64,000 nucleotides of DNA from assembly GCA_943736015.1 (NCBI GenBank), contig OX031065.1:39012427-39076426 (forward strand), written 5' to 3'. The stretch comes from Tridacna crocea (Eukaryota > Mollusca > Bivalvia > Cardiida > Cardiidae). Each line of letters begins with the position of its first letter. Position 1 is the first letter of the stretch. Shown here in pieces: positions 47,314 to 59,800 of the stretch. The position numbers and the translations under genes were made by a program. The notes under the pieces were generated by a model, which did not search any database, had not been told where the DNA came from, and saw only the letters and a list, made by a program, of their open reading frames with translations.

Positions 47314-47452
47314 AGAGTATGAAATGTTGTAGAAAAAGGAGAAAATACTAGTACTAAGCCAGCACTGTCACCTTTTCTTACAATGTTTTTAAAACTTTAA
47401 GAAACATGGGATTGTTTTCAAATTGCCTCCACTGAAGGTTTATTAACTCTTA

Positions 47453-47752
47453 ACCACACAACCTCGACTTTTAACAACCCTGAGAAAGAAAGCTTTTGAA
47501 AACATTGTAGAAAAAGGAGCAAATGCTGGTTACACCACACAACCTCGACTTTTAACAACCCTAAGAAAGAAAACTTTTGAAAACATTGTAGGAAAAGGAG
47601 AAAATGCTGGTAACCAGTATTTTCATCTTTTCTCACAATGTTTTCTACCCTTCCCAAATCAAATTTCAATTTTTGAGTCCCATCTATGTTGTCATCTTTG
47701 TATGCTTTCAATTTGGGCAAGTCCATAGTTTTGTTGTTTGTTAAAGAGTTAA
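47453..47752 (+). mobile_element. TTAA MITE with ~75-bp internal tandem duplication
   Basis: The left block from ACCACACAACCTCGACTTTT to GAGCAAATGCTGGTTAC is present twice, then the element continues normally to TTAA. Confidence 0.8.
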
Positions 47753-47830
47753 ATTGAAAAATTGTTTGTTAAAGGGTTAATTCTCTTTCTTTCATTAGTC
47801 CATTTTCTGCATTGATTGTATAATTTACAG

Positions 47831-47894
47831 GATGGAAGACGGTGAAATATTGACCCCAAACTCAACCCCGTTTAGATACCAGCTAAGATCAAGG
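47831..47894 (+). CDS. First coding exon
   Basis: A pyrimidine-rich stretch and TTTACAG end at 47830. One base later ATG at 47832 opens 21 codons, ending MEDGEILTPNSTPFRYQLRS-R just before GTAAGC at 47895, phase 0. An acceptor directly upstream of the ATG implies a separate non-coding first exon further left, which I could not locate. The start is the first ATG of the exon, and no in-frame upstream codon exists within it. Two S/T-P sites and a basic tail are visible. The next exon continues in the same frame with the same Thr/Pro-rich character. Confidence 0.72.
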
Positions 47895-50800
47895 GTAAGC
47901 CATTGATCCTGTTGCAAAATAATCTGTTGTTTTAGCAAGTATTCAGGTACACATAATTCATATTTACATTGGACCTTCACGAAGCCATCATATTTGATTA
48001 CTCCTTTACCAAAACAACAAAAACTCTGGTTTTTATGACCTGGAAGCCTTCTGAAATTATTGTGGGAAAAGGAGAAAGTGCTTCTAAACCCAGAGTCCAA
48101 AAAATCCACTTGTCCGCTAGTCCTTTAAAAGTAGTAAAAATTTGGTGAGGGCAAGTTGATTATCCTTCTTTGTCTATCTGTAAGACGAGTGAAAAATTGC
48201 AGGGGGACAAGTAAGAATTCTCAAATTTTTTGGACTCTGAAACCAGCATTTTCTCCTTTTCTCACAATGTTTTCTTATCTTCTAAAGTCAAGTTTCATTT
48301 TTTGAGTCCTGTTTATTTTGTCTTCTGCAAATGCTTTCAGTTTGGAACACTCTAAAATATTGCTGTTTAGTAAAGAGTTAGTAAGAAATCATTTTTTCAT
48401 TAACTGTGGTTCTGAAGGTCAAAAGTTCAAGTCTGGGGAGGGTAGGAGTCTTTCTGTTGTGGCTGTCATTGAGACATTGTCCTTGGGCAGTATTATGTTT
48501 TCTTGTAAGGTAATTATTCTATGGTCCTACATCTTTTCAAGTTACTGAAAGTTGTTTTTGTCAGCAACAAATAGTTAGCCTTGTCCAAATATAAAACATT
48601 AATATTGTAGGTGACTCAAGTGTATATATATTCATTGATGGATATTGCTTTTGATAGGCTAGAAAACTGTGGAAAAGGTAACAGGCCTGTCACAAGCATT
48701 TTCTCCTTTTCCTACAATATTTTTGGTAGGATTGTTTCTTTGGGTTGTGTGGTAAAGGGTTAACTTTACCAGATGACAAATTTTCTAGATTTGTCTAATC
48801 TGAGAGTTTGTAGACAGCATAATGAATCTGGCTGAAGGATTACGACCACTCATAGGCAAATATCAGGTAACACTGACATTTTCGTAATATGATGGTTAGG
48901 GGCCATAGTCTCACTAAAGTCCTTTGCAAATATTGTGTAACACTGATGTTTTTGTGCACGCCATTTGGACAAAGTTGGGAACTTGCGTCTTTTGATATGA
49001 GAGTAAAGGACCATAGACCTTAAAGAATTCATACTGTCCGTAAAAGGGTTGGGAAAAAGATTGGGATAGGAGAAAATTCTGAATTCATACAAGCTACCTC
49101 CTTTTTGCCACAATGAATGTTCTCTCAATTACCCTCGCAGAATCATAAAAGCATGGGTTTATCTGCTGTGAAGGGTTTGAATAATGGACTGATTTTATTT
49201 ACAGACCCCCACTACACCAAATACCCCTTCAACTCCAAAGCAGAAAGTTTTACGATCAACAAGTACACCTACGACTGGGGACAAAGTGAAAAAGGAACTG
49301 TCACTACCACTTAAGTCTGTTAACAGCACACCACATGAGTCTGTCAGTAGCCCATGCACGCCCACACAGCGTATTACAAGGTCCATCAGTCTTGACAGCG
49401 ATAGCAAACCAGATGGAAAGCTCATATTCAAAACTCCAATGGCATTTAAGCCAAGATTGGTTGGCAACAAGCCGGTGCCATCTCCGTCAAGACAGGAAAT
49501 CTGGAAACAGCAGCTTGGCTTAACTGGTAATATTAGTGCTTAACCCATTACCACACAATCCCTACTTTTGACGCCCCTGAGAAAGAAGCCTTTTGAAAAC
49601 ACTGTGGGAAAAGGAGAAAATGCTGGTAACACCCACAGTGTTTTCTACCCTTCCCAGAACAAATTTCAATTTTTCAGTCACCTTTATTTTGTCCTCTGCA
49701 AATGCTTTCAATTTGAACCAGCCTAAAATATTGTTGTTTGGTAATGAGTTAACACTTTACCAAATAACAAAATTTTAGATCAGTCAAAAGCATTTGCAGA
49801 TTTCAAAATAATAAATTAAAATTTGTGTTGAGCAGGGAAGAAAACTTTATGGGAGAAGGAGAAAATGCTAATTACTGATATTTTCTACTTTACTGTTTTC
49901 AAAGCCTTCTTCTAAGAGTCGTTAAAACTTGGGATTGTGTGGAAAAGAGTTAACTCATTCCTGCATTTTGTAATCTATAGAAGTGCTCTTGCCTTAATAC
50001 TGTAACTGTGGAAAAACTTTAGAAGGCAAAATAAAAAGTATTTGCAGATGACAACTTGAATGTGGCTGTATATTTATAGCCCCCCCCGCTCCCCCCAAAC
50101 AAATGTTTTTGGGGGTATACTGGAATATCTGTCTGTATATCCACCCGCGTATCCAAACATCCGTGTGTCTGTCTGTGTACAAAATACTAATAATTTTGAT
50201 CACAAACTCCTCCTTCAGTTTTCCTTCAATTGTATTGAAACTTTCCACATATACTGATTATATATTTAAGATTTGCAAGACACAATTTTCAAGTGTCAAC
50301 TCTTCCTGGTTGAGGAATTATTTCCACTTGAACTTGACACTTTTTTCTGTCAATTGCTGGCAGTGGTATATAGTCACATTCAGTGACAGCTCTATTTATT
50401 TCTGTCTGATTTGGTAGTAAACATCATGAACATTGAAAAAAATGCTGGTAACGAGTGTACTCATCCCTTTTCTCGCAGTGTTTTTGAACCTGTAAATCTT
50501 AACCAGATGACAAAATCTTAGACTTGTCCAAATTAAAAGCATTCGTAGAAGACAATTTTTAAAGTCGAATTTTGTTTTTGAAATAGTAGAACACATTATG
50601 TGAAAAAGAGAAATACTGTTTACCTGCATTTTGCCTTTTTTTTTTTGATCACACCAAGACTTTCTTTCTAGGATCATTTCATGTTTGTTGTAAAGGTTCA
50701 AGACAAACATGGCTCTGACATTAGCTCTATGACATTATATTATTTGCCATTTTAACCCATTACTGCAAGCTCTAAGCACAGCTTGAGTGGTTCTGCTGAT

Positions 50801-53800
50801 TAAAACCTGGTTGTATACAGAGTGCAGACTGATCTTAGATTTAGCTTGTTTGATATTTTGGAAGCAATTTCTGGCTTTATTCATAATGAAAATTAGGCTA
50901 AATTATTGTTGTGTTTACATCAGTCAAACTACAGTACGTCTGTATGTTGGAGAGCAGCAATTTACATTTTACAGGACTGGTATTGTCACGTATACCGTCT
51001 AAGAAATGAAGTCAGTATGGACTGTTCCACTTACTTTCTTAACCCATTACCACACAATCCCTACTTTTGACGCCCCCCAAGAATGAAGCCTCTTGAAAAC
51101 ACTGTGGGAAAAGGAGAAAATGCTGGTAACCAGCATTTTCTCCTTTTCCCACAGTGTTTTCTACCCTTCCCAGAACAAATTTCAATTTTTCAGTCACCTT
51201 TATTTTGTACTCTGCAAATGCTTTCAATTTGGACCAGTCTAAATTTTTCTCGTGTGGTAAAGAGTTAACAAAGCTCAACACTTTCAAAGACAATTGTTTT
51301 AAAATCCCTAACAAATATTTACAATTCACCTGGGTATACAGATATATGACCTATGCTATGTGAAAAGGGACCTAAATGCATACATAAAAAGTATCAGCCC
51401 AGGTTTTTCTGCACAGATAGGAGTGTAGAAACAGTGTTTGGTAAATTGCTTCAGTGCTCAAGGACCATTCTACATCGTGATTCAGCAGCTTGTTGGCAAA
51501 ATAAAATTTCTCAATCTATAAATATGTGATGACATTGACATGCCTGCATTACGGAGATCCAGGTAATTCTCCCTGTGCCAGAGGATAGCCCATATATGGC
51601 TTGCAAAACGCAAAAATGGGCACTCGGACATCTGCGTAAAGTGTCGTCTCGGATCAGCCTGCGCAGACCGCGCAGGCTAATCCAAGATGGCAATTTACGA
51701 CTACATTAGGTTTTGTGATACAGTAGACTTGTGAAAATTAACAGAAAACTACATAAAAAACGGAAAATGTCGTTTCAGATTAGCCTGCGCGGACTGCATA
51801 GGCTGATCCGAGAGGACACTTTACGGAAATGCCCGAATGCCCCTTTTCGCGTGTTGCAAGCCATATTACGTATTTTCTACTACTAACAATCTCTTTTCCA
51901 GATGATCCCAGTTTTCAGGATGAGAGCGGTTGTGACAAAGAAAATACCACAGATGATGATGACGATGACCAGAGATGTAAGCTTACTTATTTAAGATGGT
52001 CATGTTTACCTCATGTTTCTGGTTACATACTCTTTTGATTGAAGATATGTGCAATCTCTTTCTTGAGATTTTCTTGGTTCCCCTCCCTTATCCCAAATTA
52101 AGTTTCTTTACCACACAATCCCGACTTTTAACGACCCTGAGAAAGAAACCCTTTGAAAACATGCTGGGAAAAGAAGAAAATGCTGGTAACCAGCATTTTC
52201 TCCTTTTCCCACAATGTTTTCTACCCTTTCCAAAATAAATTTTCAATTTCTGATTCACATTTATTTTGTCATCTGCAAATGCTTTCAATTTGGACAAGTC
52301 CAAAATTTTGTTGTGTGGTAAAGAGTCCATAAGGTAAAAACCTTTTTTTTTCCTGTGCTGCAAAGGGACATTTTTTTGCAGGATCTGAACTATTTTCCAC
52401 CTGTCACTTTTATTTCATTCTTGACACTTCCCTTCTTGTACTGCATACGAAGATCTTTCCAAGCCAACACCTGCCACCTAACTAGACCACTAAAATTAAG
52501 TCAAACTGGTAAATTTTGCATTTCAAATTAATTTGTTTTTTAAAATTTTTCACCTGAATACACGTCAAAACAGTTTGGCAAAAAGAAAATCGATTTGTAT
52601 GAGCAATATCTCATTTTCCTGGAGTATTTTTAAAAGTTCCTTGCTGCAAGACAGAAAAGGATGCTTTAGGTTATTGTTCATTGTGATTTCTATTGTAGGG
52701 GGTAGATTATACTGTATTGAAGTTACTAAGTTTTAACAATACAGCAGTGTTGAAGTAGATTCTCAGTCTGTCATATACATGTGTCAGAATATCCCCCTGT
52801 GTTTGAGATCCTAGATGAGGAAGGTTAGCCTTTGGAACTGCCTTTATTATGGTACAAGCTCTTGTTTGTAAATGTTGCAAGGGCGCATTTTGTCAGAGTG
52901 ACTTAATTGAACTGTCCAACTTCTTCACGATTAATAATAGAATTATTAGTTTTAAATGGCAAACCACTAAGATTCATGATTATGAGGAAATGTACAATAC
53001 AATCAGCTGAAATGAACCCTGTATTTTATAGCTTGGATAGGAAGTTTGTACCATAGAATTTGGTATTGATCATTTCTTTTACAACTCGGGTTCTTTTGTT
53101 TACTTTTCATAAGATAGGGAAGCAGTATTGATTGTGTAAAGTATTAATTTTACAGAGTATTGATTAAGTGTTACACATTGCTACTGTTTTATTGCTTAAC
53201 ATTATTATCCCATCACCATACAATCCAGAGGTTTAAAAACCATGTGAAAGAAAGCTTTTTAAAATACCATTGGGAAAGGAGGAATTTTTTTAAACATTGT
53301 GGAAAAAGGAGAAAATGCTGATAATCAGGGAAAAGAAGCAGATTTTAGCTCTGACTGCCCTTCCTTTAACCCTTTACCACGCAATCCTGGCTTTTAACAC
53401 CCCTGTGAAAGAAGCCTTTTGAAAACATTGTGGGAAAAGGAGAAAATGCTGGTCAGCAGCATTTTCTCCTTTTTCCACAATGTTTTCTTTCCTTCCTAAA
53501 ACATATTTTAATCCATTAGTCACTTTCATTTTGTTGTTGGCAAATGCTTTCATTTTAGACCAGTCTAAAATTTTGTCGTTTGGTAAAGGGTTAACACAGC
53601 AGTGACTTTTCTATTTTGCTATAGGTAATTTTCTAAGACATTGTGGATTTCAGAAAAATACGCCCGATGAATGATTTATTTGTTTGATAAATTTGATAAA
53701 CATTAACATGCATTAAGTCTTCAATACACTTGATAAATCTTTTTTTAGCTCACCTGAGCGGGAAGTGCTCATGTAGAGCTATTGTGATCGTGCTGTGTCC

Positions 53801-56800
53801 ATTGTCCGTCGCCAACTTTTTACCTTGTGTATGCTCTAGAGGCCACATTTTCAGTCCGATACTCATGAAAGTTGGTCAGGATGTTTGCCTTGATAAAATC
53901 TCGGACGAGTTCGAAAATGGGTCATGTTGGGTCAAAAACTAGGTCACTAGGTCAAATCTTAGAAAAACCTTGTGTACGCTCCAGCGGCCACATTTTCAGT
54001 CGGATACTCATGAAAGTTGGTCAGGATGTTTGTCTGGATAATATCTCGGACGAGTTTGAAAATGGGTCATGTGAGGTCAAAAACTAGGTCACTAGGTCAA
54101 ATCTTAGAAAAACCGTGTGTACTCTCTAGAGGCCACATTTTCAGTTGGATACTCATGAAAGTTGGTCAGGATGTTTGCCTGGATGATATCTCCGATGATT
54201 TAGAAAATGGGTCATGTGGGTCAAAAACTAGGTCACTTGGTCAAATCTTAGAAAAACTTTGTGTACGCTCTAGAGGCCACATTTTCAGTCCAAAACTCTT
54301 GAAAGTTGGTCAGAATATTTGCCTTTATGATATCTTGGACGAGTTTGAAAATGGGTCATGTGGAGTCAAAAACTAGGTCACCAGGTCAAATGTTAGAAAA
54401 ACCTTTTGTAGGCTCTAGAGGCCACATTTTCAGTCCAAAACTCTTGTAAGTTGGTCAGAATGTTTGTCTTGATGATATCTCGGACAAGTTTGAAAATGGG
54501 TCATGTCGGATCAAAAACTAGGTCACTAGGTCAAATCTTAGAAAAACCTTGTGTACGCTCTAGAGGCCACATTTTCAGTCCAAAACTCTTGAAAGTTGGT
54601 CAGAATGTTTGTCTTGATGATATGTCAGAGAAGTCCCAAAATGGTTCATGTGGGGAAAAAAACTAGGTCACTAGGTCAAATCTTAGAAAAACTTTGTGTA
54701 TGCTCTAGAGGCCACATTTTCAGTCCAAAACGCTTGAAAGTTAGTCAGAATATTTGCCTTTATGATATCTTGGACGAGTTTGAAAATGGGTCATGTGGAG
54801 TCAAAAACTAGGTCACTAGGTCAAATCTTAGAAAACCTTGTGTATGCTCCAGAGGTCACATTTTCAGTCGGATACTCATGAAAGTTGGTAAGAATGTTTG
54901 CCTTGATAATACATTACATGACTTTGAAAATGGGTCATGTGAGGTCAAAAACTAGGTCACTAGGTCAAACTTTAGAAAAACCGTGTGTACTCTCTAGAGG
55001 CCACATTTTCAGTTGGATACTCATGAAAGTTGGTCAGGATGTTTGCCTGGATGATATCTCCGATAAGTTAGAAAATGGGTCCTGTGGGTCAAAAACTAGG
55101 TCACTTGGTCAAATCTTAGAAAAACCTTGGGTACGCTCTAGAGGCCACATTTTCAGTCCAAAACTCTTGAAAGTTGGTCAGAATATTTGCCTTTATGATA
55201 TCTTGGACGAGTTTGAAAATGGGTCATGTGGAGTCAAAAACTAGGTCACCAGGTCAAATGTTAGAAAAACCTTTTGTAGGCTCTAGAGGCCACATTTTCA
55301 GTCCAAAACTCTTGTAAGTTGGTCAGAATGTTTGTCTTGATGATATCTCGGACAAGTTTGAAAATGGGTCATGTCGGATCAAAAACTAGGTCACAGGTCA
55401 AATCTTAGAAAAACCTTGTGTACGCTCTAGAGGCCACATTTTCAGTCCAAAACTCTTGAAAGTTGGTCGGAATGTTTGTCTTGATGATATGTCAGAGAAG
55501 TCCCAAAATGGTTCATGTGGGGAAAACAACTAGGTCACTAGGTCAAATCTTAGAAAAACCTTGTGTACGCTCTAGCGGCCACATTTTCAGTCTAAAACTC
55601 TTGAAAGTTGGTCAGAATATTTGCCTTTATGATATCTTGGACAAGATTGAAAATGGGTCATGTGGAGTCAAAAACTAGGTCACCAGGTCAAATATTAGAA
55701 AAACCTTTTATAGGCTCTAGAGGCTACATTTTCAGTCCAAAACTCTTGTAAGTTGGTAAGAATGTTTGCCTTGATAATACATTACATGACTTTGAAAATG
55801 GGTCATTGGGGGTTAAAAACTAGGTCACCAGGTCAAATCTTATAAAAACCTTGTATATGCTCTGAATGCCACATTTTCAGTCCAACACTCTTGAAAATTA
55901 GTCAGAATGTTTGCCTTTATAATATCTTGGATGAGTTTGAAAATGAGTCATGTTGGGTCAAAAACTGGGTCAATAGGTCAAATGTTATAAACACCTTTTG
56001 TATGCTCTAGAGGACACATTTTCAGTCTGATACTCTTAAAACTTGTTCATAATGTTTGTCCAGGTGATACCTTGAATGAGTTTGAAAATGGGTCATGTGG
56101 AGTCAAAAACTAGGTCAATGGGTCAAATATTAGAAAAACCTTGTATACACTCTAGAGGCTACATTTTCTTCCTGATACTCTTCAGACTTGGTCAGAATGT
56201 TTGTTTTGGTGATGTCTCAAAAGAGTCTGATAATGGGTAATTGTCGGGTCCAAAACTAGGTCACTTGGTGAAATCTTAGAAAAACCTGTTGTACGCTGTA
56301 GAGGCCACATTTTCAGTCCAATACTCATGAAACTTGGTCAGAATGTTTGTCTTATTGATATCTCAAAAGTGTTTGGTGATGGGTAATGTCTGATAAAAAA
56401 CTAGGTCACTGGGAAACTAGATGGTTCATGTTTGGTCAATAGACTCAGATGAGCGATTTCAGGGCCATCATGGCCCTCTTGTTTAACCCTTTACCAAACA
56501 ATCCCTGGTTTTTACGGCCCTGAGATAGAAGCTTCTTGAAAACATTGTGGGAAAAGGGGAAAATGCTGGTAACCAGCATTTTCTCCTTTTCCCACAATGT
56601 TTTCTACCATGCTGGAAACAAATTTCAATTTTTGGGTTACGTTTATTTTGTCTTCTGCAAGTGCTGTCAATTTCGACTGGCCCAAAATTTTGTCGTTTGG
56701 GAAAGGGTTAAAGAGAAAGAAGTTTCCGTGAAAATATAGTGGAAAAATGAGATAATGCTGGTAACAACCAACTTTTCATTTTCCCACAATGTTGTCTCTT

Positions 56801-59800
56801 CTACCAAAGACAAATTGATTCATGCTTTGTGAATAAGCACTTGCAAAAAAGTATCAACCCAGGTCAGCCTGCGCAGTCCATGCAGGCTGACCAGGGCAGA
56901 AACTTTTTTTGTATGTTCAGGGACCTGGTTACCTCAGGATTCAGTTGGTTGTATAACAAAATGGATTTTATAGATCCATGCTCATGTGATCACTTGGTTG
57001 GTGTCCTGCATCACCAAGATGATGCCCACTTTTGCCAGAGAGTGGCTCAATTATTTGAGCTCTATTTGGTTAGCTGTCTGCTTATCCTTTCAGTATGAAA
57101 CAAGTCCATAATTTTGTCGCCATTAAACTCAGTACCAGCATTTTCACCTTTTCCAACATTGTTTTCAGGGTCAATATTCACCAACCATTCTTAGGAACAT
57201 TCTGTGTCTTACTCTTCAAGATTTTTTAACTGTGAAAGTAACAGAACTTCTGATTGGGTAAACCATACGGTTTAGCCAATCAGAAGTTCTGTTACTTTCA
57301 CATTGACAAAATTCTGAAGAATAAGAATGGTTCTAAATAGGACTTGGTGAATACAGACTCTGATGCCTTTTACACCAAGGTTCGTAAAACTTGTGATTGT
57401 TTGGTAAGGGGTTAAAGAGTTGATGAATCTTTCTAGGTCAAACCTCCCAGGTAGAATATAGAGCATTGCAGAGAGTGTTGGCTGAAAGGAATGCCCAAAG
57501 AGATGAATCATTACTACAGATTAAGGTGACTACATTTTTTCTTGGTCTTATGGATATTATTGCGGTTGCATTTATAAATGATTTTATGATTTGCATTTAT
57601 GTGATAAAAATCTGATGTTTGAGGATGTTTCAGATAAAATGTTATTAAACATGTCAAGGAAAATGTTATCAAGCTCACCCAAGGCTCGCTTAATAATGTT
57701 TCCCTAGACACGTTTAATAAAATCTTATCTCAAAAGTCTACTTGTGTCAAATCGTATATATCCTGATAAAAACCTGATATAAAACTCTAGCCAATAGTGA
57801 AACCTCAAATTTTGCCATTTCAAAGGTATTCTTTGGGAAAATATTGTCTATTATCAGGCTGCACATTTTGTGCAGTCTGATCTTTAACTACACTGTCTGC
57901 AAAAGGTCTATAAGTCAAACTTAACAGCCTAAGGGCTAAGGATGTTTCAGGTTTTTTTTTTACCATGAGTAGCCCCATTATTGTGGTATGAACTTTCATT
58001 ATGGCCTGAAACAGGTGAAAAGTCTACTGTAGCACAAAATCGTATGTTGTCATAAAGTGCCATCTCGGATTAGCCTCCGCGGTAGTTCATGAAGGCTGAT
58101 CCAAGGCAAAACTTTAGGCAAATGTCAGAAAGTCATATATTCCAGGATTTGCTTAATATACAAATCTTTCCAAAGAATGGCCTAATTTACCCCAAAATGG
58201 AATATCACAATGACCCAATGCTTGCATATGAGGATAATTCCATGGTACATACAAAAGCTTCTCAAGAGTCAAAAATGTGTGATTGGTTAGTAAGTGTTAA
58301 ACATTGATTCCTTTTTCCATTACTAGTATTTTCTCCTTTGCCCAAAATGTCTTCAAATGACCTTTACCTCACCTTTAACCCATTACCACACAATCCCTAC
58401 TTTTGACGCCCCTGAGAAAGAAGCCTTTTGAAAACACTGTAGGAAAAGGAGAAAATGCTGGTAACCAGCATTTTCTCCTTTTCCAACAGTGTTTTCTACC
58501 CTTCCCAGAGCAAATTTCAATTTTTCAGTTGCCTTTATTTTGTCGTCTGCAAATGCTTTCAATTTGAACCAGTGTAAAATTTTGTCGTGTGGTAAAGAGT
58601 TAAGGTAATTTAAATCAGGAATGTGCAGTAAAATTTTGAAAGTGTACCTCCAAATGCTGGCAGAAAAATGAATACCAAAACTGATATAATGTAGCTAACA
58701 TAGTCACAATGCCACACTGTTGAATGGTAGGGATGAAATTTAAAAAAGTGTAGTGTTTATTGTTCACTCTAATTACAACATGATTAGTACTACCTGGAGT
58801 AGTGAGCTATCGCAGACTGTGAAGTTCAAGATCAGAATACAGAATTTGATTTGAATTTACCCTATCTGATTTCGCGTATACATGTATGTATGTATCGCCC
58901 CTATACTGCATAACCCAACCCTGCAAAAAGAGATCTTTATAAACATGGGATAAAGAAAAAATGCTGGTTACCAGTATTTTCACCTTTTTCCAATTATTTG
59001 TCTGTTCTTTCAAAGACATGTCTTATCATGATCATATTTTATTTAATTTCTCATGTTCAAAAACCTTGAATTTGGATAATCAACATCTTTTCCTTTTCCC
59101 ACGATGTTTTGTACCCTGTCAGTGACGTAAATCCTAATTTCAGCTACACCTATTTTGTTGGCTGTAGAAATGCTTTCAATTTGGTCTAGTCAAAAAACTT
59201 GTCGCTTGGTAAAGATTTATAGTTTATCACTCAACAACATAAGGCAAGAAGACTCTGAAAACATTTTGGGAAAAAAGAAAAAGCTGTTAACCAGCAAATA
59301 AAATTAAGGTTGTCGTCTGCAAATGCTTTCAATTTGGACAAGTATAAACTTTTTTGCTATGGTGAAGAGTTAAGCTAACAAAGACATGGATTTTTCTTAA
59401 CAACAGAATTGCAAAGACAAGATTCGGTTGTACAAATCACGGTTGGAAAGAGAAGAAAATACAAAGCGGCAACAGCTGAAAATTCTTAAGAAGACTCATG
59501 AGACACAGCTTCAGGAAAAAGAGAGAGTGATTGATAATTTGACAGCAATAGTTGATGAGCAGGAAGAGAAAATGAAAGAACTAGAAGAAAATGCAAGTAA
59601 GGCCATGTGAACTCTTCCCTTCTTTCACCTGAAATTGAATGTTTAGAGATAGATAAATATTTTAAATTCAATCAAGCATGCTATAAACCCATTGTTTCCC
59701 AGTTATATGTGGTTCATATACCTGGGATTGCAAGTCTAAATCCTAGCTGAGACAGTTTTTGTCCAAGGATTTTTGTGACATTCATTACAACTGAGAGAGT

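Noticed and set aside
52453-52508. Alternative acceptor eleven bases upstream for the small candidate exon
   Set aside because: In the required phase it meets a stop codon (TAA) within ten codons.
53730-55678. Repeated ~71- and 119-residue ORFs with similar proteins
   Set aside because: They are translations of the 145-bp minisatellite; the period is not a multiple of three and each frame stops within one or two units.
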